A stretch of 64,000 nucleotides of DNA from Typhlomys cinereus (taxonomy: Eukaryota; Chordata; Mammalia; Rodentia; Platacanthomyidae). The translations under genes and the position numbers were made by a program. Positions within the stretch are counted from its first letter, which is position 1. The number at the start of each line of letters is the position of its first letter. The stretch is from NCBI GenBank assembly GCA_023101885.1, contig JALPQD010000303.1, positions 186,001-250,000 of the forward strand, in the 5' to 3' direction. This document shows, piece by piece, positions 55,464 through 64,000 of the stretch. The notes under the pieces were generated by a model that ran no database searches, was not told the DNA's origin, and worked only from the letters and a program-made list of their open reading frames with translations.

Positions 55464-56475
55464 ATGCCTAAGGCTCAAGGGGAGGCAAGGTCTTGTGATG
55501 TGGATAGAGACAAGCGAGGGGCACCTCAACAAGGGATGCAGCAGGACCAGACCTCTGTCCCAGGGTAGCTCTGGTGTTGCCGCCAGTGGCCCCGGGGTCT
55601 CCCAGACAGTGCTCACTGACAAGGAGCCTCCCTCCTGGGCTCTTGCACCGCGCTCCAGAGCAACTGAGATTCCAGGCAGAGCAGGCAACAGGTAGCTACG
55701 GGGCGAGTTTAATGCAGCTGTAGGGCACACACTGGGAGAGGTACAGTAATGCCCACTTGGACATAGGTGGGTGCCAGCCTTTATTTGGCACAAGTTTATT
55801 TCCCTCTTGTACAAACCTGCTCAATATTCCTAAATGCTTCCATCCTCAGACTTCTCCCAATGTCACTCAACAGACAGGTCGACAACCCCATCCAATCTTA
55901 GGCTGTTCTTTGGTCTTATTTTATAATTTTTATTATTCTTTTTTTTTAAAATTACAAAATGGAAACAAAAGAAGTTTTTACTTTGTGCTCACCAACAGAA
56001 AGCAAATTTGACCAAAATATTTTGATGTGCTTGTCATGGAGGGTCATGCTTAGAATTTTTAAAGCTTAAATTCACACATTTAGATTATACACTCTGGATA
56101 GTTAAATATTTTTACTTGGATAACTGAAATCTTTAATTAAGAACCTGGAAATATTTGTGAAATTTGGTTGAATTTGTCCAAAATGCAATTGGTCCAATTA
56201 AAACAAAAAGTAAAATTGTTCAGAACTTTTTAATAAAACAAATTTAGTAAGAAATAAGCAATGTGTAAAAAGATAACAACCAAAATTTCTCTACAAAGAT
56301 TAAATCTCAGTAATAAGCAATATATATGTCATATCTTTACACGGTCTTATTTTCTTCAATGGAAGAATCAGAGAGGCAAAAGGAAAGTCCTCTATTGAGA
56401 ATCTAAAGGGATGTGTTCCGCTGGAGAGCCAGAGGCAGCATTATGTTATAATCTGAATGATTTAGGTATATAAAT
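55464..56475. other. Mixed unique stretch
   Basis: GC-rich to 55,700, then AT-rich. The minus-strand frame 55,814-55,440 has no domain. No repeat identified with confidence; a T run at 55,939-55,948. Confidence 0.4.
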
Positions 56476-56899
56476 TGTCATAGTTATGCACAGATGTCAA
56501 CATGACTGTTGAGGGTTTGAGCTCCGGGCACATTTGTAGAGAATTAATGGTTGAGTAAACCCAGAGCAAACCTGCAGGAGATTGTCTAGCTGATGGGGAA
56601 GGCCCAGCCCATGGTGGGTGGGATTGGGCCCTGGAATAACATACAGACAGCTAGTTGAGAGAGTTGGCATCCTTCTGTTCACTTAGCCAGACATGCTGGT
56701 CTTGAAAGTAAGGATTGTCCATCTCTCAGTTGTTATGTGGTGATGGTATGGCCAGTTCCCTCGGCCCTGTAGTTGATGTGTGCTCTCCCATCAAGCTGGA
56801 ATGAGAACTATAACCAGGAATCGTAAGAGAGAATAAACCCTTGTTCCCTTAAGCCATTTGGTAGTCATTCATCAGCAACCATGCAGGCGAACTGCAACA
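56476..56899 (+). mobile_element. Intact solo LTR, MaLR/ERVL-like
   Basis: Starts TGTCATAGTTATGC and ends GCGAACTGCAACA, 424 bp, flanked by a perfect 5-bp target-site duplication taaat (56,471-56,475 and 56,900-56,904). An agagaataaacc polyadenylation signal lies near 56,830. The best-preserved member of the four-copy family in this window. Confidence 0.9.
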
Positions 56900-58754
56900 T
56901 AAATGGTTATCTAGAATGACATCATGTGGCCAAGCATAAGGGCTAAACTGTGTTTCAGAGCTCTGCACACTTTCCAAGCCAACCACTTTAACTATACACA
57001 TCAAGTGGAATTTGCACCTACAGAAAGGTGGGGCACATCATGACGGTAGTGTGTCTGGGCAGTGTGTCTTCTGGGCCCAATCCCACTATCATGCTGTGCC
57101 TGCAGGTCACAGAACCAGCCACCTCCATGACTTGAGAATTGAGAGCAGATGGCATAGAGGTTCTAGTGCTGGCTAATGCAAAGAACCTGAGGGCTCAGGA
57201 CTTTTGGAAAACTCATCTCCCAAGTACAGGCAAGGAAGAAATGTTAGCTTTACCAGCCACACTCAAAACTGAAATTATGCTGTAGTAAACTCTCCCCTGA
57301 TTCTTCAGCTTGCAAATTTCATTGTTCAAGTGTTACATTTTTAAGAATTTACCTAGAATTGAACTACTATAATACATTATGCAATTTGTACTTGATCCAT
57401 TAATTATGCATTATCTATATTTATGTTCATGTAATTACATTTGTATAAATCAGACATGAAATTATTCCTTGAATATGGGCATGCACCTTAACTTATGAAT
57501 ATTGCAAAGCTCCTTAATGTATAATCCTCATAAACTTAAATCAACATGAGTATTTATAGCTTAATTCCTTAATTTCACAGCATGGTAAAAGTCATATAAG
57601 TAAAATCAAATCTTGTCAGCATAACTAACCCTAAATTCATCAAAGGATATCTACACTCCAAAACTAAACAAATCATTAGATTGTGAATGAGATATAGAAG
57701 GCTGCTAATTCTTGTTTACTGAAATAGTACACATTTAAAACTATAGTTTCTTAACTTTTAGAGGATATAAGTTATACACTGCCCATAGGAAACAAAAAAT
57801 TAGTGCAACTTCAAATGAAAATCATTAATTGTATATCGTCCATTATTCTAATTGCAGAATGACTAACCTTTGCTCCAGGGAACTTTGATGAATTTTTCAG
57901 AGGAGGCCTGGAGAGGGTACAGGGGTGCCCCACTCCCTCCTCTGCCCTTGGAAGTCCTACATCAGTGCACCTTTGCTAGGCCTGGTAAAGACGCCTGTTC
58001 CACCAATAGACAGAAAGGCAGCAAACAGGCAGAAGGTCTTAGCTGGGAAGCCCTGGTAAAAACTTGTTTAGGGATGGACAGGTTCCCAAAGGAACAGACC
58101 TCCTGAGATACTCAAGCAACCAGGAGATGGCAGTCATGACCCAGCATGGCTTCTTCCTCCCTAGATCTCCATTCCAGCCACAAGCTGACTCTCTGTGAGC
58201 AGGGTTTAGGTCCTGAAGCTTCCTGGTCCAATCCAGTGAAGGGTGTTGTCTCCTGCTCCACAAGGCTGCATCCATTGCCAGCACAGATGCCACAAAAGTT
58301 GATCCCTGGTGGATAAGGTCGAGTAACCTAGAGGACAAGCTTCCAAGCATACCCGGAAGGGATCTAGGTTTGATCAGCCTCTTGAGCTTGACTGTGAGGC
58401 ATTACCCTGATCAGGCTAATGGACGGTGGCACCATTCCTTAGGCTGGTCTCCTGGGACTCTAGGAAAAGGAGGAACTGAGCTGGCACAGGCATTCATTGC
58501 TCCTCCTTCCTGCCTAGTGACCCAGTGTGACTGACTGTCTCAAGCTCCTGCTGCTGTGACTTCCCCACCATGATGCACTGTAACTTGCATTCAAGCCAAA
58601 AGAAGTTGCTCTTCTCAGGGTATTTTATCCCAGCAACATAAAAGTAGGATAGAAATATGGATCAAATCTCCCCCTTGAGAGTCTAGAAGGACGTCTGAGA
58701 GAAAAGCTCTTGCTTTTTGACTGTTACCTTTTACATACTGTTCATGAATTCATC
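56900..58754. other. AT-rich stretch, with an LTR-like 3' end near 58,560-58,660
   Basis: 57,280-57,840 is very AT-rich. The segment 58,540-58,660 (accatgatgcactgtaac ... ttctcagggtattttatc) resembles the 3' end of a rodent repeat, but its start is not resolved. The 103-codon minus-strand frame at 58,350-58,039 has no domain. Confidence 0.4.
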
Positions 58755-58796
58755 CATCCTGTTTCTGGCTAGGTGTGAGAGAAGTGTCAAGATACT

Positions 58797-58900
58797 GGAT
58801 AGCTGGGTGTGATGAGAGGATGTAGTCAGGAAGATTGCATAGAGTTCAAGGGCAGCCTGGGCTACAGAGTGTTATCCTGTCTCAAAAATCCAAAAAGGTA
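58797..58900 (+). mobile_element. B1-type SINE fragment (right arm)
   Basis: agctgggtgtgatgagagg ... tcaagggcagcctgggctac ... tatcctgtctcaaaaa. Counterpart of 36,957-37,072. Confidence 0.8.
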
Positions 58901-58975
58901 TGGAATTTGGGACTGAGGGGTGAGAATATTATAAATTCATTATATTCTTGTATGCAACATTAAAAATATCCCAAA

Positions 58976-59178
58976 AGGCTAAGGATGTGGATCAATTGGT
59001 CAAGTGCTTTTCTAGCATGCAGGAGGCCCCAAGTTCAGTCCCCAGGTGTGGCTATGTGCCTATAATCCCAGACTCAGGAGGTTGAGGGAAGAGGATTAGG
59101 AGTCTTTAAGGACATTCCTGACTACACAGCAAGTTCTAGACTAGTGTGGACTGGAGACTTTGTTTCAAAAAATAAAGT
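58976..59178 (+). mobile_element. B4-type (ID-B1 dimer) SINE (right arm)
   Basis: ID-like head (ggctaaggatgtggatcaat), B-box region (caagttcagtccccagg), then B1-like part (cctataatcccagactcag) ending in an A-rich tail. Confidence 0.8.
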
Positions 59179-59180
59179 AT

Positions 59181-59490
59181 GGGGGCTGGAGAGATGACTC
59201 AGGGGTTAAACCTCTGCTTTGCAAGCCGAAGGACCTGACTTCAGATCCCAGATCCCAAGTGAAAATGCCAGGTGGAAATGGATGCAGTTTGTACTTTCCA
59301 CCTTGAGTGGTGGAATATGGCAAACCCAGAGCAAAGCAAAAAGGAGATAAAGCAATCCAGGATGATTCTCAAAGCTCCCTTGGGTCTCTACGGGCTCACA
59401 CAGTACCTTCTCATACACACACACACACACAAACACACACATCCCTAACAGCTACCATGCATGCAATAAATAAATAAAGTGCTATCTTTA
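59181..59490 (+). mobile_element. B2-type SINE with (CA)n (right arm, first)
   Basis: Head gggggctggagagatgactc, B-box gacttcagatccc, (CA)n near 59,413-59,442, tail of (AAAT)n. Confidence 0.85.
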
Positions 59491-59505
59491 ATAAAATAAT
59501 AAAAT

Positions 59506-59714
59506 GGGCTAGAGAGATGGCTCAGGACTGAAGACTCTGCCTTGCAAGCAGACAGTTCTCAGTTCATCCTAGGTCCCAGGGGAAAATGCCGGCAGAAATG
59601 GTGGCAGCAGTCCTGTGGGCAGAGCTTGGGAGACTCCAGAGTGAAGCAAGAAGGAGGTAGAAGCAATTCAGGATGGTGTCCAAGGTTACCTTTGGTCCTC
59701 CACATGTGCCCTCT

Positions 59715-59757
<43 letters not shown>

Positions 59758-59787
59758 TAAATAAATGAATAAATAAAGTTTTTTTAA
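59506..59787 (+). mobile_element. B2-type SINE with (CA)n (right arm, second)
   Basis: Head gggctagagagatggctcag, (CA)n at 59,718-59,753, tail taaataaatgaataaataaag. Confidence 0.85.
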
Positions 59788-59985
59788 AAATGGTAAAATA
59801 GTTCAGTGGGTAAGTCACCTATTGACAAACCCGATGGCCTGAGTTCTTTATTCAGAAGCCTGTATGTGGAAGGAGAGAAGGGACTTCTGACAGTTGTCCT
59901 CTGGCCTCCATCTGTGCACCAGGGCATGCACGCCTTCTCTCTGTCCCTGTCTCTCTCTCAATAAAATAAACTTTTTAAAAAAAAT
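59788..59985 (+). mobile_element. B2-type SINE (right arm, third)
   Basis: Head-like aatagttcagtgggtaagtc, body tcctctggcctccatctgtg, tail ctctcaataaaataaac with A run. Confidence 0.7.
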
Positions 59986-60011
59986 AAGGATGCAGGGTGT
60001 TTAAGTGGCAG

Positions 60012-60490
60012 TGTTAGATCATAGCCACACCTCAGAAACTGGTCTTATGATGAGTTTCTAGCAAGTTCCTTCCCTCACTTGCAGACTCCTCTCCCACTGT
60101 GGAGTCAGTGTCTGTCTGACTCCTGGCAAATATCTGCATCACTTGATGAGAAAACTTCCCACCATACTTTGGTTTAAAGGCTTGAAGTTCCCCTTGTCCC
60201 CTGCACTTTCCAATGATTCTACTGCCACAAGGCTGCTTAGTGGTTACCTCTTCTTCTTGAAGCCATCATTCCTGTCTGAATGCTCTCCCACCTTTGAACC
60301 GAGTCATGTTCTAATAAATGCCCCATTATCATGAACAGAGCTGCCTTCTCTTTTCAAATAGATGAAAAGGTGAAAAGCAGGCCAGGAGCAGGAAGACATC
60401 CACACAACAGTGTTCCTCAGACTCAGGACCACTCACCTCCACCCGTTTCAGGTTCCATGTGGTGGAGTTGGGAAGCAAGATTTGGTTCCA
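60012..60490 (+). mobile_element. Solo LTR (right arm)
   Basis: Starts TGTTAGATCATAGCC; polyadenylation-type signal ctaataaatgcc at about 60,311. The 3' end is not fixed. Carries ~40 bp (near 60,215) absent in the left-arm copy. Confidence 0.6.
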
Positions 60491-61499
60491 CTTTTTTTCT
60501 TGAGTTGAAATTGTCAAATCCTATGAGAATATTGGCATGGGAATTTTCAGTAGAAATAACTTTCGTAATGTAACTTACAGAATATAAATTCTATAAAGTT
60601 GGGCATTACCTCTCTTTTGAAAATCCAGAAAATGAGATAACATGTAAAATTTTAAGCTATATATTGAAAGAAAAAATAATATAGCTCAATGAATTTTAAG
60701 TGCAGTAAGCTAACTTTTTAAATTAATAGGACATTTCCTATAAGTTAGTGATGTATATATATTAGTGACCTGCATACATTCCAGGGACTTGTGGACAATT
60801 TTTATTTTCCTTCCTGTCCCACCTTCCTACCAAAAGCTTGGGCTATGCCCCCACACACCCTTTTCAACACTGCACTTGGCAGCTTACATCCACACACACC
60901 CCTCTCTGAAACATTCACTTAGCAAACTTGCCCCCTCACTTGTGTTGGGCTGCATACACACCTCTCTCTAAACAACGCAATAAGCTTCTCCATCCTTGGC
61001 AACCATCAAAGTGTTTTCCATGTAACTCTAGATCAAGTTGATGACTGAGATTCAGTATCACAATTCCATCCTTTGTTATTTAGACACCTCAACACATCAC
61101 TTTAAATTATAACTTTCTACCCTTGTCTCTATAGTCTCATGTTTATCTCATAATGCAAAGTATGATCGCACTTCAAGTGACCTCATAGTCTTTAATAATT
61201 CCAACAGTTCAAACACCCAAAGTCCACATCTCATACAAGATACCAAACAATCTCTTATTTGTCATTTCATATAAAAGAAAAGCAAGTTCCTACTCCCAAT
61301 TTGTAATACCACAGAGTAAACATTCCTATTTCAAAGGAAAATATCAGGAAACAACAAAGAATGACCAGTCCAAAGTAAAATCAAGACTCAACAAAACAAA
61401 CATCAGGGGGGATAAGAGGAGGGGATCAGTTATAGGAAAGGCTGAGGCACTAAAAAAAAAAACCCTAAGATTGTGGGATGCAACCAGATAGAAACTTCC

Positions 61500-62790
61500 T
61501 ATGTTATTAACATGTCAAAAATATTTCTTTTGTTTTTAAAAAAGAATAAGAATGGACAATCTCTGGGCAGAAGATCAGAGAGAGGAAAACAAGGCAAAAC
61601 AAAACATGTCCTGGGATTACTCCACCTAGAACCCACTGACAATTAAACTACTGTAGAAATAACAAGTATGTGATATCTCTTGATAAGTTGTTGGTCAGAA
61701 GTCAAAGATACCCCAAACAGTATAGGTTTTTGCCATCACACTTGCTTGCCCTCCAAACCCTGACAGTAAGACCCTATTTCATAAAATGCAATACACATGG
61801 ACCATAAGAGGTGGGAAAAAAATCAGGTGGAACTGGTGTGGAAGGATCCCCTTGCTGGATCCTCCTTGCTGACTGCCATAGTCCCATATGGAAGCTACTG
61901 GAGGAGAAAAGCAACCATAGATCTCACCAATCTGTGAAATCTGCAAGTTTCAATAACGTTCACTGTGACAACAGATGACCAGTTTAACAGTGGCATGAAT
62001 ATGGAGGAGACAAGCAACAGCTGTGGATCCCATTCCTGTTGCTGTAAACTGGAACAAGAACATATGAAAGAGAAGGACATAGGTCCCAGAGGAAGAGCAG
62101 ACTGTGAATGTTCAGCTAGGAAGATAGTACACCCAACTGCTTGGTAAATGCCTATTATTATACCTACAAATTGGAAGAACACTCGGTACTCAACCTAGAA
62201 GCCCTCTTCTATTACAGAAGGTGTTTATTACTGAAAAGCATAACTTATTATAATGGCAGAAAATAAGTGATCATAGACTACTTGTCCTAAACAGGATACG
62301 TATACCTCACCCACACCCACCCGAAAGCTGAGAAAACATTGTGGAAATGGGGGCAACAAGATCATAAGAGCCTGAACTGGAACAGTGGTGGGCCAGACAT
62401 TATCTCCTAGACATGCTATGTGTACTTACACAAGAATTGCAGGAAATCTGTCTTACCATGAAGAGTAGAAAGATCTCAAGAAGCTCCACACCTCTCTGAG
62501 AGACTGATGAAGACTAACACTGACAGGGAAGAAAAGCAGAATGCTTTCCTCACTGCTGGAGCATGAATCAGGTCAGGCATATATCATCAAATACAGACTA
62601 GATGAAACAAAATGGGTCACACAAGTGAAAAGATTTGAAAATAGGAGGTAGTCTAGTAAAAGAAATAAAGGGTTGCAAAGGGGAAAGGAAGGGAGGTGGA
62701 ATTTGGAACTAAGGGGTGAAAATGTTATAAATTCACTATATTCATGTATGTAACACTAAAAAAGAGAATGAAAAAAGGCAAACACTAAAT
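61500..62790 (+). mobile_element. L1 3' region (right arm)
   Basis: Ends gttataaattcactatattc ... taacactaaaaaagag with A-rich tail, purine-rich tract at 62,670-62,700. Counterpart of 33,090-34,360. Confidence 0.6.
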
Positions 62791-64000
62791 CCTGAAACTC
62801 TGTGTCCAGCATCTATGCTTTAAAATGCAATCATCTGGGTTCCAAAGAGCTCGGTTAGACTACTTCTTCATCTCTACTGTATATAGCACACATAGTCTCT
62901 TAGGCCAACTACACTCTATGCATGCAGCTTTCTTGGGCAGATAAGAGATGCTCCTGGAATCTCCAGTATTCTAGAATCTTCACTGCAACTTAGGCCTCAG
63001 CTTCACAGCTTCACACAGTGACATTTCAGAACCATCTTTCAGGAGTTCCAACACTGTCACACATTGCCTCAGTTGCTCTCTGAAACTCTCTGCGATTCCC
63101 TTAATCTTGCATCTTTATGCTTCCCAAACCATTACCAACTGGTTGATGCCACCAAGGTCTACTTCCAGCTCAAGATGGAGTCTGAATCCTTCAATCACGG
63201 TTGTGTCAGCTTCTATATACTGACTCCAGAAATACAATTCTCTAGGTAGTGGCTTTTGAGAAGTAGGGAACCCCTTCAGTGACAATCTCTGCTTCAGTCT
63301 AGGTTGTCTTCCTTCAAATGAATTTGGATCTTAACAAGCTGGAACCTTCAAGGGGTAGGATTTTGCTCTTAGGACTCCTTTCCTGTTATCCTAGTGACAC
63401 ATGGGAGGTTTCTCTTCCAATTGCAGTTGGGAGGCAACATAGCTGATGATTGGTCATGGGATACCCAAACTTGAAATCAATAAAAGAACTAGTGTACAAG
63501 CATTGTTATGACAAAAATCAATAAGACACAAATTTCTTCGATAGATAACTCTTGGATCATGCCATGAGTGGTAAGTACACAATTGCCTGCATGGAGCATT
63601 TGATTCATGAGATCTATCCTGTCGGGAAAAAAGCTAATAGTTTCCTGTTATCTAAAATTATCTGCTCTACAAGGTGAAATGAAGAAAAAGAAGATACATT
63701 TTGTGGAAGATAGAGATGCTGGCAACAGGGAAGACCAGATCAGCAGAATGATCTAAAATGTCTACAAGGGTATTTTTGTAATCCAGTCAGTAAATAAACA
63801 GTATCTGCTGGCAAATTATGGGGGTCATTCTCTAAGGGCTTGTGTTGGTCTTCCAAGGAGAGATGAAATAACAGAAAAGCACTAGAGGCAAATCTGGGAT
63901 AAGGTTGGATGCTCTAATAGAGGATGGCAGAGATGAGGCTGGGAGGCAACAACGAATGAAAGCATTCATGAGATGGATGGAGCTCTGCAGGTGCACTGCT

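Larger units (their letters stand above)
58755..64000. repeat. Inverted duplication, right arm
   Basis: Reverse complement of 31,881-37,105 throughout, in the order B1, L1 3' end, B4, three B2-type SINEs, LTR, MaLR piece, L1 3' region, unique sequence. The window ends within the homology, so the arm is longer than shown. The divergence seen by eye (frequent single substitutions and several small indels) suggests an old event. Confidence 0.95.

Noticed and set aside
1..64000. Bacterial or phage operon organisation
   Set aside because: There are no ribosome-binding sites, no packed genes and no bacterial gene families; SINEs, L1, LTRs and a CpG island show mammalian nuclear DNA.

Overview
This is mammalian nuclear DNA, almost certainly from a rodent. 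The evidence is spliced-gene remnants without introns, a CpG island in AT-rich flanks, a dense population of SINEs of the B1/B2/B3/B4/ID type, L1 fragments with the G-rich 3' UTR seen in rodent L1s, many MaLR/ERVL-type LTRs, and long (TG)n tracts. The SINE heads are not mouse-like enough for me to name a species; a muroid or dipodoid rodent fits best. I find no intact protein-coding gene. Nearly every long open frame lies in a repeat or in GT/GC-biased DNA and is not conserved between paralogous copies within the window.

Layout. 1-14,665 is GC-rich and built from tandem duplications: a ~460-500 bp satellite-like array (1-1,095 plus a remnant at 2,180-2,287) followed by a unique cassette (2,287-3,720), then a second array (10,330-12,583) followed by a second copy of that cassette (12,583-14,665). 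Between them lie GT-rich DNA and a ~215 bp tandem repeat (8,940-9,690). 14,665-21,170 is AT-rich with LTRs and SINEs. 21,370-23,134 is a decayed processed copy of the RNA polymerase II elongation factor gene ELL2. 28,140-29,130 is a CpG island carrying a 15-bp minisatellite and a damaged first coding exon of LANCL2. 37,106-38,122 holds the 5' end of a betaretrovirus-like ERV nested in an older LTR. 48,855-52,255 contains two ERVL-like gag/pol relics facing away from each other, plus an LTR. A class I solo LTR lies at 53,377-53,903.

The most striking structure is large-scale inversion symmetry. Arm 31,881-37,105 is repeated in inverted orientation at 58,755-64,000, where it runs off the window. 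Independently, segments 5,340-7,510 and 18,597-21,163 recur inverted and directly joined at 39,533-45,605, so ~11 kb present on the left is absent on the right. Inside the right copy a 2.56 kb retroposed insert sits between imperfect target-site duplications, and the left copy preserves the empty site. The region looks like a pericentromeric, subtelomeric or otherwise duplication-prone block shaped by inverted duplication and retroposition, not a gene cluster with a shared function. Nothing here supports a new coding system; the interest is structural and evolutionary.
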